Positions 23,861-32,494 of a stretch of DNA of 33,186 nucleotides are shown here, piece after piece. Both the position numbers and the translations under genes were made by a program. Positions within the stretch are counted from its first letter, which is position 1; every line of letters starts with the position of its first letter. Below the pieces are notes generated by a model. That model was not told where the DNA came from. It saw only the letters and a program-made list of their open reading frames with translations, and ran no database searches. The stretch is from NCBI GenBank assembly GCA_945903445.1, contig CAMDNZ010000035.1, positions 1 to 33,186 on the forward strand, given 5' to 3'. Origin of the DNA: Bordetella parapertussis (GTDB lineage: Bacteria; Pseudomonadota; Gammaproteobacteria; Burkholderiales; Burkholderiaceae_B).

Positions 23861-24898
23861 TCAGCCAATAGAAATATCGGCCAGATCCCAGCGCGGCCGC
23901 ACGGTGAACGCGTGGTCGCGTTGCGACAAATCGGCCAGGCCCGCATTCACGCGCCGGGCTGCGGCAAACGCGATCATCGCGCCATTGTCGGTACACAAGG
24001 CCAGCGGCGGAAAGTACGCCCGGGCGCCAAGCTTGGGCAAGGCCAGATCGAAATGCGCACGTAACCGTTGGTTTGCCCCTACGCCGCCTGCCACCACCAA
24101 TCTTTTCAACCCAGTAGATTTCAGTGCGGCAACCGCTTTTGCCGCCAGCACATCGACAATCGCCGCTTGCGTCGCGGCAGCCAGATCGGCACGCGCCCGA
24201 TCGTCCCATTCGTCGGATTTACGCAAGCTTTGCACGCGGGTCAGGACGGCGGTTTTGAGGCCGCTGAAGCTGAACTCCAGATCGCCGCTGTGCAGCATGG
24301 GCCGAGGCAGAGAAAAGCGCTTCTCGTCGCCCTGCCCGGCCAAGGCCGCCAGTGCCGGCCCGCCCGGATAAGCCAGTCCCATCAGCTTCGCCGACTTGTC
24401 GAAGGCTTCGCCGGCGGCATCGTCCAGCGTTTCACCCAGCAAGGTATAGCGCCCAACGCCATCGACCCGCATCAATTGGGTATGGCCACCCGACACCAGG
24501 AGCGCCACGAACGGGAAATCCGGTCGCGGATCGGCCAGCAAAGGCGACAGCAAATGGCCTTCCAAATGATGAATAGGAATCGCGGGCAAGCCGCGCGACC
24601 AGGCGAACGCCTGCGCCACCGCCGCGCCCACCAGCAACGCCCCGGCCAGCCCAGGGCCCGCGGTGTAGGCGACCGCCCCCACATCGCCCGCGCCGATACC
24701 GGCTTGGGCAAACACTTCACGGGTCAAGGGCACGACTCGCTGAATGTGATCGCGCGAGGCCAATTCGGGCACCACGCCACCGTAATCCTGGTGCATGGCG
24801 ATTTGCGAATGCAAGGCGTGTGCGAGCAGGCCGCGTTGCGTACACACCGCAGCCACGCCAGTTTCATCGCACGAGCTTTCAAAACCTAGAATAATCAT
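23861..24898 (-). CDS. tsaD: tRNA N6-adenosine threonylcarbamoyltransferase
   Basis: Catalytic subunit for t6A37 in tRNAs that read ANN codons. The product starts MIILGFESSCDETGVA, the usual TsaD beginning; metal-binding His111 and His115 lie in HHLEGHLLSPLL, as in E. coli. ASKAD-like parts VSGGHTQL, LGETLDDAAGEAFDKSAKLMGL and VAGGVGANQRLR are present. Length 345 fits the family. The start at 24898 is correct by homology; the frame upstream is the reverse shadow of the NCS2 gene. It is divergent from the NCS2 permease gene with an 81-base gap. No other t6A gene (tsaB, tsaC, tsaE) is in the window. Confidence 0.97.
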   Translation of the reverse strand: MIILGFESSCDETGVAAVCTQRGLLAHALHSQIAMHQDYGGVVPELASRDHIQRVVPLTREVFAQAGIGAGDVGAVAYTAGPGLAGALLVGAAVAQAFAWSRGLPAIPIHHLEGHLLSPLLADPRPDFPFVALLVSGGHTQLMRVDGVGRYTLLGETLDDAAGEAFDKSAKLMGLAYPGGPALAALAGQGDEKRFSLPRPMLHSGDLEFSFSGLKTAVLTRVQSLRKSDEWDDRARADLAAATQAAIVDVLAAKAVAALKSTGLKRLVVAGGVGANQRLRAHFDLALPKLGARAYFPPLALCTDNGAMIAFAAARRVNAGLADLSQRDHAFTVRPRWDLADISIG

Positions 24899-24979
24899 GA
24901 TGCGACGAGTGTACAACCGGGCTGCAAATTGGTTATACGTCCTAACCGAAGAAACCAGCACCGCCCTAAAGGAAAGTTC

Positions 24980-26272
24980 ATGTTGGAAAAATTGTTCCGC
25001 TTGCGCGAACACGGCACCACCGCTCGCACCGAGCTGGTCGCCGGTTTGACGACCTTCTTGACGATGTCCTATATCGTCTTCGTCAACCCGGACATCTTGT
25101 CCTCGACCGGCATGGACCGCAACGCGGTGTTCGTCGCGACTTGCCTGGCTGCTGCCCTGGGTTCGCTGGTGATGGCATTCGTCGCCAATTGGCCAATCGG
25201 CATGGCACCCGGCATGGGACTGAACGCGTTTTTCGCCTTTACCGTGGTGGCAACGCTTGGCTATAGCTGGCAACAGGCACTGGGCGCGGTGTTCATTTCC
25301 GGAGTGATTTTCCTGCTGCTGACCGTGACGGGCGTGCGCGCCTGGCTGATCCAGGGCATTCCGCAGTCGCTGCGTAGCGCCATCGCGGCAGGCATCGGAT
25401 TGTTCCTGGCGATTATCGCCTTGTCGAATGCCGGTATCGTCGTGGCCCATCCCGCCACCAAGGTCACCCTGGGCGATCTGCGCGGCCACGGCCCACTGTT
25501 CGCCATTCTCGGCTTCTTCATCATCGCCGCGCTGGACGCCTTGCGCATTCGCGGCGCGATTCTGATCGGCATCATCGCTGTCACCGGCCTATCCATGTTG
25601 CTGGGCTTCAACACCTTCCAGGGCGTGTTCTCCGCACCGCCCAGCCTGGCGCCCACGTTCATGCAGATGGACATCCTGGGCGCCCTGCATGTCGGTTTTT
25701 TCCAGGTAGTGTTGGTGTTCGTGCTGGTCGAGGTGTTCGACGCCACCGGCACGCTGATGGGTATCGCCAAGCGGGCGGGTTTGGTTCCCGAGCAAGGCAA
25801 CAGCCGTCTGGGCCGTGCACTGTTTGCAGATAGCACCGCCATCATCGCCGGTTCGGCGCTGGGCACCAGCAGCACCACCGCTTTCGTCGAAAGCGCCTCG
25901 GGTGTGCAGGCGGGTGGACGAACGGGCATGACTGCTCTGGTCGTCGGGGTGCTGTTCCTGGCGGCCCTATTTATTGCGCCATTGGCGGCCTCGGTGCCAG
26001 CCTATGCGACGGCCCCCGCGCTGCTGTACGTCGCGGGTTTGATGATGCGCGAACTGATCGACATCGATTGGAACGACGTGGTCGAAGCGACGCCCGCTGC
26101 CCTGACCGCGCTGATCATGCCGTTCACCTACTCTATCGCCAACGGTTTGGCGTTTGGCTTCATCAGCTATGTGGTGTTGAAGACGGCAACGGGCCGGGTA
26201 CGCGACGTACATCCGGCAACGTGGCTGATCGCTGCCCTGTTCGTCATTCGCTACGCTTTTTTCCAACACTGA
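24980..26272 (+). CDS. NCS2 family purine permease, AzgA-like
   Basis: Inner-membrane proton symporter for purine bases (adenine, guanine or hypoxanthine) of the AzgA-like branch of the NCS2/NAT family. Family marks: TARTELVAGLTTFLTMSYIVFVNPDIL near the start, WPIGMAPGMGLNAFFAFTVV, and the segments ATGTLMGIAKRAGLV and AGSALGTSSTTAFVESASGVQAGGRTGMTALVVG, which hold the substrate site residues. About 12-14 membrane segments span 430 residues. GGAAAG lies just before the ATG at 24980. It ends 15 bases before the LuxR-type gene, so the regulator may be read through from here. The exact purine is not readable. Confidence 0.93.
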   Translation: MLEKLFRLREHGTTARTELVAGLTTFLTMSYIVFVNPDILSSTGMDRNAVFVATCLAAALGSLVMAFVANWPIGMAPGMGLNAFFAFTVVATLGYSWQQALGAVFISGVIFLLLTVTGVRAWLIQGIPQSLRSAIAAGIGLFLAIIALSNAGIVVAHPATKVTLGDLRGHGPLFAILGFFIIAALDALRIRGAILIGIIAVTGLSMLLGFNTFQGVFSAPPSLAPTFMQMDILGALHVGFFQVVLVFVLVEVFDATGTLMGIAKRAGLVPEQGNSRLGRALFADSTAIIAGSALGTSSTTAFVESASGVQAGGRTGMTALVVGVLFLAALFIAPLAASVPAYATAPALLYVAGLMMRELIDIDWNDVVEATPAALTALIMPFTYSIANGLAFGFISYVVLKTATGRVRDVHPATWLIAALFVIRYAFFQH

Positions 26273-26286
26273 TCCATCGACATATC

Positions 26287-27423
26287 GTGCAAGTCGCCCT
26301 GCCAGACCGGTTCAGACGCCGCAACGCCGACGATGCGCTCGCATTGGTCGGCCGGTTGCATCGAGGCATTTTGTCGCCCGAAGAATGGTGCGAAGGCTTG
26401 AACGCACTTGCAGCCTACGTGGGTGCCGATGCTGCGGGCTCCCTCATTTGGGACCGACGATCCGATCGCATCGTACTTGGCGATCACGACATGTTCCCCA
26501 TGCCGGTGGCACACGACTACCATCGGCACTTTCAGCACATCGATCCCGCGCGCGACCGGCTGCGCGACGCACCGGTAGGTGCAATCTACGTCGATCAGCT
26601 CGACTTGGGCGCCCGCCAAATCTCGGAGTCGGCCTTCTACCGCGAATTTCTGCATCCGGCCAATGTCGAGTCGGTGATGGCCATGACGGTTCATCGCGAG
26701 CAACATGTCGATTGGGTCGTCGGATTCCAGCGACAGCGTGGACGTCCATTATTCGACATCGAGAATGCCGTGGCGCTACGCGGCGTGGTCACTCATTTGC
26801 AAACCGCTTTCCTACTCAAGCACAGGATGCGTGAGCTTCAGGCCGCTCATGCCTGGAGTCTGGAGACGCTGGACCGACTGGCCATTCCGCTGTTGGTGAT
26901 GAATGCTCAACTTCGAGTCGTTTCGGCCAACAGCCTGGGGCGGGATTGTGTCGATCGCGAGCACGCACCGGCGATCGCGTCGTCGGCCGATTCGCCTTTG
27001 CGCAAAGCGGTCGCCCACGCCTGCGGCGACGACGGACGACCCGCTCGAGTCACGACGTTCGCCAGCCTGGCGCAAACGGACGGCCGCCCGGGTCTATGGG
27101 TGGCCTTACCGATGCCCGTACGCGCGCAGACCGCCTTCGATATCGAACAGCCCTGCGCGTTGATCGCCGGGATCGGCCTGCAGGCTCAAGCGCTACCGGC
27201 CGAAGACTTGTTGCGCACTTTGTTCGGCCTCACCCGGGCCGAAATTGCGCTCACCGAAAAGCTGGCCAATGGTCAAACATTGACCGAAGCGGCAGAAGTC
27301 GCCAGCATTTCGCGCGAAACCGCCAGAACACATTTGAAATCCATTTTGCGCAAGACCGGCACCCGCCGACAATCCGAGTTGACGGCACTACTGGCCGGGT
27401 TGACGGTCGTGCGTCCCGGCTAA
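26287..27423 (+). CDS. LuxR-type transcription factor with unassigned N-terminal sensor region
   Basis: A 378-residue regulator with a C-terminal GerE/LuxR helix-turn-helix (FGLTRAEIALTEKLANGQTLTEAAEVASISRETARTHLKSILRKTGTRRQSEL, about residues 314-368). The rest resembles the PAS/GAF-like long sensor domains of single-component LuxR regulators; there is no acyl-homoserine-lactone domain that I can recognise and no receiver Asp motif. Start is a GTG at 26287, 15 bases after the permease stop; there is no strong ribosome-binding site, so translation could be coupled or start further in. Placed before the luciferase-like gene, it may control it or the purine permease, but this is conjecture. Confidence 0.85.
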   Translation: MQVALPDRFRRRNADDALALVGRLHRGILSPEEWCEGLNALAAYVGADAAGSLIWDRRSDRIVLGDHDMFPMPVAHDYHRHFQHIDPARDRLRDAPVGAIYVDQLDLGARQISESAFYREFLHPANVESVMAMTVHREQHVDWVVGFQRQRGRPLFDIENAVALRGVVTHLQTAFLLKHRMRELQAAHAWSLETLDRLAIPLLVMNAQLRVVSANSLGRDCVDREHAPAIASSADSPLRKAVAHACGDDGRPARVTTFASLAQTDGRPGLWVALPMPVRAQTAFDIEQPCALIAGIGLQAQALPAEDLLRTLFGLTRAEIALTEKLANGQTLTEAAEVASISRETARTHLKSILRKTGTRRQSELTALLAGLTVVRPG

Positions 27424-27515
27424 AACGACCCGCCTGACGACAAGGTTGCTGCCGGTCACGCTTGAATTCGCTCCTACACTCCCCAAGTGAGAGATGTGAA
27501 CAGGAGTTTTCAAGC

Positions 27516-28523
27516 ATGAGCCGTCTACAGACCACCCCGCTGTCGGTGCTAGACCTGGCCCCCATTGCGCAAGGCGGCACCATCGCCCAGGCTTTCGATA
27601 ACAGCGTGCGACTCGCGCGTCACGTCGAAGCGCTGGGTTACCGCCGTTTCTGGTTGGCCGAGCACCACAACATCGCAGGCATCGCCAGCAGTGCCACGTC
27701 GGTGCTGATCGGTCACATCGCCGGTCACACCACCACGCTACGGGTCGGATCGGGCGGCATCATGTTGCCGAATCACGCGCCGCTGGTGATCGCCGAACAA
27801 TTCGGTACGCTAGAGACCCTATACCCCGGTCGTATCGATCTGGGCCTGGGTCGTGCGCCCGGCACCGACCAGCGCACCCTGCAAGCCCTGGGACGGGATC
27901 GCAGCGCGGGCCTTCAGTTTCCCGACCTGCTGGACGAACTGCGCTTTTTCCTGAGCGACGCAGTGCCGGATCAGGGCGTTCGGGCCATTCCGGGCGCGGG
28001 GCTGAACGTTCCTATCTGGCTGCTGGGTTCCAGCGATTTCAGCGCTCGACTGGCAGCCAGGTTGGGCCTGCCTTTTTCGTTCGCCGGACATTTCTCGCCC
28101 GAAGGGATGGCGGCAATGCGCTTGTATCGGCATCTTTTTCAGCCCTCCGAGACCCTGGCCGAACCCTATGCAATGATCGGTGTTCCGGTTATCGTGGCGG
28201 ACACCGACGCTCAGGCGCAGCGCCTGGCCACCACGGCGCAACAGAAGTTTCTGTCGATGGTGCGCGGCACGCGCCTGCCCATGCAGGCGCCAGTCGATAC
28301 GCTGGAAGGCATCTGGAGCCCGATGGAAAAAGCGGCCGTGTTCGAACGTTTAGGGGCCGCCGTGGTCGGCAGCCCCGACACCGTGGCCGAGAAGCTCGAA
28401 CACCTGCTGGCTGACACCGCTGCCGACGAAATCATGGCAGTCACCGACTGCTATCACCTTGAAGATCGCCTGAAGTCCTACAGCCTTCTGGCCCAGCTTG
28501 CCCGCGTTCCGGCCGCCGCCTGA
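27516..28523 (+). CDS. LLM-class flavin-dependent oxidoreductase
   Basis: Member of the bacterial luciferase-like monooxygenase fold group of 335 residues. The N-terminus (LSVLDLAPIAQGGTIAQAFDNSVRLARHVEALGYRRFWLAEHHNIAGIASSA) and RVGSGGIMLPNHAPLVIAEQFGTLETLYPGRIDLGLGRAPGTD are typical of the YhbW/YvbT-like branch, which uses FMN or F420; in this kind of bacterium FMN is likely. CAGGAG lies upstream of the ATG at 27516. These proteins are not light-producing; substrates are mostly unknown. It precedes the thioredoxin gene by 29 bases. Confidence 0.92.
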   Translation: MSRLQTTPLSVLDLAPIAQGGTIAQAFDNSVRLARHVEALGYRRFWLAEHHNIAGIASSATSVLIGHIAGHTTTLRVGSGGIMLPNHAPLVIAEQFGTLETLYPGRIDLGLGRAPGTDQRTLQALGRDRSAGLQFPDLLDELRFFLSDAVPDQGVRAIPGAGLNVPIWLLGSSDFSARLAARLGLPFSFAGHFSPEGMAAMRLYRHLFQPSETLAEPYAMIGVPVIVADTDAQAQRLATTAQQKFLSMVRGTRLPMQAPVDTLEGIWSPMEKAAVFERLGAAVVGSPDTVAEKLEHLLADTAADEIMAVTDCYHLEDRLKSYSLLAQLARVPAAA

Positions 28524-28552
28524 ACGCTGCGCCCCACACTGAAAGGATAGCC

Positions 28553-28936
28553 ATGACCACTGTCACGTTGACCAAAGAAACGTTCGAACAATCGATCACC
28601 CCGGACGGCACGCTGATCGTCGACTTCTGGGCGCCTTGGTGCGGCCCGTGCAAGAACTTCGCGCCGGTGTTCGACAACGCAGCAGAAAAACACCCCGACG
28701 TCACCTTCGCGAAAGTGAATACCGATGAGCAACAAGAGCTTGCCGGCGCTTTGGGCATCCGTTCGATTCCGACCTTGATGGTGTTTCGCGAGCAGGTGCT
28801 GCTGTTCTCGCAGCCCGGCGCGTTGTCGGCCGGTCAGTTCGAGGAATTGATCGCCAAGATCAAGGAAATCGACATGCAGAAAGTGCATGAAGAAGTGGCC
28901 GCAGCGAAAGCGCAAAGCAACAGCGCGCAGGCATGA
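28553..28936 (+). CDS. Thioredoxin
   Basis: Small redox protein with the WCGPC active site (Cys30, Cys33) in the segment LIVDFWAPWCGPCKNFAP, and the cis-proline loop in RSIPTLMVF. 127 residues is longer than E. coli TrxA (109) because of a charged helical tail (QKVHEEVAAAKAQSNSAQA). GAAAGGAT lies upstream of the ATG. Which of several thioredoxins in the cell this is cannot be told, so no trxA symbol is given. It reads in the same direction as the monooxygenase gene and may keep it reduced, but that is not shown by the sequence. Confidence 0.93.
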   Translation: MTTVTLTKETFEQSITPDGTLIVDFWAPWCGPCKNFAPVFDNAAEKHPDVTFAKVNTDEQQELAGALGIRSIPTLMVFREQVLLFSQPGALSAGQFEELIAKIKEIDMQKVHEEVAAAKAQSNSAQA

Positions 28937-28960
28937 CGCAGGCCGGGTCGCCGACGGCTT

Positions 28961-29044
28961 AGGTGCTGGCTAAGTCGCTGGCCCAGGTGCTGGCTGAATT
29001 GCGAGCTTACCGACTGGCCGAGTTGCGGGCTGAGCTGCTGGCCA
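28961..29044. repeat. Seven degenerate 12-base tandem repeats
   Basis: Units begin at 28961 and recur every 12 bases to 29044. The core GCTGGC or a near match is visible in each unit (for example AGGTGCTGGCTA, AGTCGCTGGCCC, AGGTGCTGGCTG). The array crosses the stop codon of the YigZ gene (29007-29009), encoding its Ala/Ser-rich tail; a unit change keeps its frame because 12 is a multiple of three. Confidence 0.65.
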
Positions 29045-29684
29045 GCCCTGCATCGTGCGGGTCGGATGACCGACCTGCCTCCTGCGGCACGACCCACTCG
29101 CTCTGACCTCGCGTGACGTCACGCACTGCAATTTCCAGATCAGCGATCTGGTTCAAGGGAACGTCCGCTTCGACGCCCACCTGCCCAGGCCCGTATGCCA
29201 TTGCCACGTCGGTCGCCTGCGCATGCGCCAATCGCTGTCGAATGGCGCCCTCGTCCCCGTACGCACACACGAAGCGAACCCGCTTTTGGGCCATGACCCG
29301 CACGCGCGGCGACACTCGCAGGCACTCGGCGGCACACCCCCCGTAGGCACGCACTAAGCCGCCCGCACCCAATTTCACGCCACCATACCAACGCACGACC
29401 AGCACGGCCACACCATCCAAGCCCTGCCCCTCGATCGCTTGCAGGATGGGTTTGCCTGCCGTGCCGCCTGGCTCACCGTCGTCGTTGAATCGGTAGAATT
29501 GACCGATGCGATAAGCCCAGCAATTGTGGGTGGCATCGGCTCGAGCGTGAGCCGCGAAAAAAGAAGAAGCCGCTTCGATGTCGGCCACGGCAGCGGCCAC
29601 GCATAGAAAGCGGCTTTTCTTGATGTCTTGTTCGAGTCGATGAACGCCGGGCGCCAGCGTAAAAAAATCGGCGCTTGCGTTCAT
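29007..29684 (-). CDS. YigZ/IMPACT family protein
   Basis: Protein of the UPF0029/IMPACT family, linked to translation regulation or RNA binding, of 225 residues. The N-terminal IMPACT domain has IKKSRFLCVAAAVADIEAA, then THNCWAYRIG, FNDDGEPGGTAGKPILQAIEGQGLDGVAVLVVRWYGGVKLGAGGLVRAYGGCAAE, which is highly characteristic. A shorter second domain follows. The last ~20 residues (RSSDPHDAGLASSSARNSASR) are low-complexity and coded by the 12-base repeats. The gene starts five bases after the ABC-F stop on the same strand. Function is not settled in bacteria. Confidence 0.93.
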   Translation of the reverse strand: MNASADFFTLAPGVHRLEQDIKKSRFLCVAAAVADIEAASSFFAAHARADATHNCWAYRIGQFYRFNDDGEPGGTAGKPILQAIEGQGLDGVAVLVVRWYGGVKLGAGGLVRAYGGCAAECLRVSPRVRVMAQKRVRFVCAYGDEGAIRQRLAHAQATDVAMAYGPGQVGVEADVPLNQIADLEIAVRDVTRGQSEWVVPQEAGRSSDPHDAGLASSSARNSASR

Positions 29685-29689
29685 TGCGC

Positions 29690-31294
29690 TCAGGCTTCGA
29701 TACCGCGCGACTGCAAGTAGTCGTCGTAACCACCCCGATAATCGACGATCTGGCCATCAGGCATGATCTCGATGATGCGGGTCGCCAGACCGAACACGAA
29801 CTCTCGATCGTGCGACACAAACACCAAGGTGCCCTTGAACAGATCCAGCGCGTGTTGCAGCGACTCGATCGATTCCATGTCCAGGTGGTTAGTGGGCTCG
29901 TCCATCAGCAGAACGTTATGACGGCCCAGCATCAGGCGGCCAAACGTCATCCGGTTTTTCTCTCCGCCGGACAACACTCGCACGGGTTTGACGATGTCGT
30001 CGCTGGAGAACAGCAAACGGCCCAGCACCGAACGCAGCGATTGGTCGTCGTCGCCGTTCTGGCGATAGCCGCCCATCCAGTCGAACAGAATCTCGTCGCT
30101 CTGGAACTGGTCGGACACGTCCTGAGCCATATAGCCCATATCGGCGTTATCGGACCATTTCAAGCTGCCCGAATCGGCCACCAGATCGCCTGCCAACAGG
30201 CGCAACAAGGTTGTTTTACCCACACCGTTGGCACCAATGATGGCGATCTTCTCGCCCGCTTCGACCATGGCGGTGAAGTCCTTGATGACCGCAGGGCCGT
30301 CATAGCCCTTGGTGAGGTGTTCGGCCGCCACGGCCTGACGATGCAGCACCTTGTTCTGCTCGAAGCGGATATACGGATTTTGACGCGACGAGGGCTTGAC
30401 CTCGACCGTCTCTGCCTTGATGCGATCGATCTGCTTCAAGCGGGAAGTAGCCTGGCGCGCCTTGGATTTGTTGGCCGAGAAGCGGCGCACGAAATCCTGG
30501 AGTTCGGCCACGCGTTCCTTGGCCTTGGCGTTGTTGGCGCTTTGGCGCTCGCGTGCCTGGGTTGACGCCAGCATGTAGTCGTCATAGTTACCCGGATAGA
30601 TGCGGATTTCGCGATAATCGAGGTCGGCCATGTGAGTACATACGGCATTCAGAAAGTGACGATCGTGACTGATGATGATCATTGTGCTCTGGTAGCTGTT
30701 GAGCACGTTTTCCAGCCAACGAATCGTGTTGATGTCCAAGTTGTTGGTGGGTTCGTCCAGCAGCAACACATCGGGATTCGAGAACAGGGCCTGCGCCAAC
30801 AGCACGCGCAGCTTCCAGCCGGGGGCAATCTCGCGCATCGGCAGATTGTGCTGTTCGACCGGAATTTCCAGACCCAGCAGCAATTCGCCCGCGCGCGATT
30901 CGGCGGTGTAGCCGTCGTACTCGGCGAACCTCGCTTCCAGATCGGCGGCCTCCATGTAGTCTTCTTCGGACGCATCCGGATTGGCATAAATGGCGTCACG
31001 GCGGGTCTGCACGTCCCACATCTCGGTGTGGCCCATGACGACGACGTCCAGCACTCGCAGGTCTTCGTAAGCGAACTGATCCTGGCGCAGCTTGCCCAGG
31101 CGCACGCCTGGGTCCAGCGAGACGTTACCGGCGCTCGATTCGAGATCGCCGCCGATAATTTTCATGAAGGTCGATTTGCCCGACCCGTTGGCCCCGATCA
31201 GGCCGTATCGGTTCCCCTCGCCAAACTTGACGCTGACATTCTCGAACAGGGGTTTCGGACCGAACTGAATAGTGAGGTTGGCGGTATTGATCAA
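29690..31294 (-). CDS. ybiT: ABC-F family ATPase, YbiT type
   Basis: Soluble duplicated ABC ATPase acting on ribosomes. The sequence follows E. coli YbiT throughout: IQFGPKPLFENVSVKFGEGNRYGLIGANGSGKSTFMKIIGGDL at the first Walker A, REIAPGWKLRVLLAQALF as the special first signature, LLLDEPTNNLDINTIRWLE, the linker NAKAKERVAELQDFVRRFSANKSKARQATSR, second Walker A GANGVGKTT, LSGGEKNRM and LLMDEPTNHLDMESIESL. There are no membrane segments. Starting at the TTG at 31294 gives 534 residues, close to the 530 of E. coli; the frame extends upstream without a good start. Family members ease stalled or specific translation and may give antibiotic tolerance. Confidence 0.93.
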   Translation of the reverse strand: MINTANLTIQFGPKPLFENVSVKFGEGNRYGLIGANGSGKSTFMKIIGGDLESSAGNVSLDPGVRLGKLRQDQFAYEDLRVLDVVVMGHTEMWDVQTRRDAIYANPDASEEDYMEAADLEARFAEYDGYTAESRAGELLLGLEIPVEQHNLPMREIAPGWKLRVLLAQALFSNPDVLLLDEPTNNLDINTIRWLENVLNSYQSTMIIISHDRHFLNAVCTHMADLDYREIRIYPGNYDDYMLASTQARERQSANNAKAKERVAELQDFVRRFSANKSKARQATSRLKQIDRIKAETVEVKPSSRQNPYIRFEQNKVLHRQAVAAEHLTKGYDGPAVIKDFTAMVEAGEKIAIIGANGVGKTTLLRLLAGDLVADSGSLKWSDNADMGYMAQDVSDQFQSDEILFDWMGGYRQNGDDDQSLRSVLGRLLFSSDDIVKPVRVLSGGEKNRMTFGRLMLGRHNVLLMDEPTNHLDMESIESLQHALDLFKGTLVFVSHDREFVFGLATRIIEIMPDGQIVDYRGGYDDYLQSRGIEA

Positions 31295-31405
31295 GGCGTT
31301 GCCCAAGAAAAACGCGGGCAACGAAGATGCGCCACGCGTGTGGAAGTCAATCCGCCAGTGTACCAAGCGGGGGGGACAGCCTACAAATCGGCCGTCAGGT
31401 GCGTC

Positions 31406-32494
31406 TTACGGCTTCCCGATCGTTTTTTTGGGAGCCGGATGGTCGGATTGGCTTGGCAAGTCGCTTGCGCAGCCGCAATCGGCGTCATGATGAGGGTGGT
31501 GGCCGTCAGCATGCCTCTCGCCGTCGGCATGGTGGCGTCCATGACCGTGGTCATGATCGTGCTCATGGTCATGATCGTGCTCATGGTCATGCTCATGGTC
31601 ATGGTCGTGCTCTTGCAGCACGAGATAGGCCATGCCGTCCTCGGTCGCCAGCCCCGCCTGGACGCCAACCGGCAGCGTCGCTTTGCTAGCCACATGACCA
31701 TATGGCAAACCCGTCACCACCGGCACTCCGACGGTATCGCGCAGCCACTGCACCACCGACGGCATATCGAAACCATTGTCGTGCGGCGCCAGGCGGTAGC
31801 CTGAAAACTCGCCCAGCACGATGGCGTGCTGACGCGCCAGCACGCCCGCATGCCAGAGCTGGGTCAGCATGCGTTCGACCCGGTAAGGGTGCTCGGCAAC
31901 ATCTTCCAGAAAGAGAATGCCGCCGTGGATATCCGGCATGTAGGGGGTGCCTGCCAATGCACACAGCGTAGCCAGATTGCCGCCCCACAGCGTGCCACGG
32001 CAATCGACCGCATCGGCATCGTCGGATTCGAAGCTCAGAATTTCCAACTCGTCGCGCACGACCTCGCCGAACAGCGCCTCGGTGAGGTCGTCCCTTTCTT
32101 CACCACCGAAATCGGCGATCAGGCTGGCGCCGCTATAGGAAACGCCTCCCGTTTGAGCCAACAGCGCCAGATTGAAGGCGGTGAAATCGGAATGTCCGAC
32201 AAAACGCTTACCACTGGCCGCGACGGCGGTCCAATCGATCATCGGCAAAATGCGCGTCAAGCCATAGCCCCCGCGCGTCGCCATGACCACCGGATGCACT
32301 TGATCCAGTGCGCGCGCCACGCTGGCGGCCCGCTCGGCGTCCGTTCCGGCAAAACGCTGAGCGACCGCCAAAGCCGTCCGGTCCAGGCTGGTGGTGAAAC
32401 CCAAATCGGATAAACGCTGGCGTCCGCGCGCCACGGCGTCCGGATCGGCCGCCGACGAAGGCGAAATCAGATAAATGCCGGGATTCGTTGTCAT
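31406..32494 (-). CDS. ldcA: Muramoyl-tetrapeptide LD-carboxypeptidase with His/Asp-rich tail
   Basis: S66-family peptidase that trims the terminal D-Ala from murein tetrapeptides during cell-wall recycling. Catalytic Ser is in VGHSDFTAF, Glu in LFLEDVAEHPYRVERML and His in GLPYGHVASKATLPVG; ATRGGYGLTRILP is another family mark. About residues 1-295 are the enzyme. The remaining ~65 residues are odd: a run of His-Asp and His-Glu pairs (about 19 His within ~50 residues) followed by DCGCA, like metal-storage or metal-chaperone tails. The + strand shows the matching period-6 repeat at about 31545-31613. Starts at 32494, overlapping tadA by four bases, so the two are coupled. Confidence 0.94.
   Translation of the reverse strand: MTTNPGIYLISPSSAADPDAVARGRQRLSDLGFTTSLDRTALAVAQRFAGTDAERAASVARALDQVHPVVMATRGGYGLTRILPMIDWTAVAASGKRFVGHSDFTAFNLALLAQTGGVSYSGASLIADFGGEERDDLTEALFGEVVRDELEILSFESDDADAVDCRGTLWGGNLATLCALAGTPYMPDIHGGILFLEDVAEHPYRVERMLTQLWHAGVLARQHAIVLGEFSGYRLAPHDNGFDMPSVVQWLRDTVGVPVVTGLPYGHVASKATLPVGVQAGLATEDGMAYLVLQEHDHDHEHDHEHDHDHEHDHDHGHGRHHADGERHADGHHPHHDADCGCASDLPSQSDHPAPKKTIGKP

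Noticed and set aside
26287..28523. LuxR-type regulator next to a luciferase-like gene as a light/quorum system
   Set aside because: No luxI-type synthase, no acyl-homoserine-lactone domain and no luxC/D/E genes; the oxidoreductase belongs to a non-luminous branch.
31406..31450. Hairpin CGGCTTCCC...GGGAGCCG around a T-run near the end of ldcA
   Set aside because: The T-run is in the loop and the hairpin lies inside coding sequence; it lacks a terminator arrangement on either strand.
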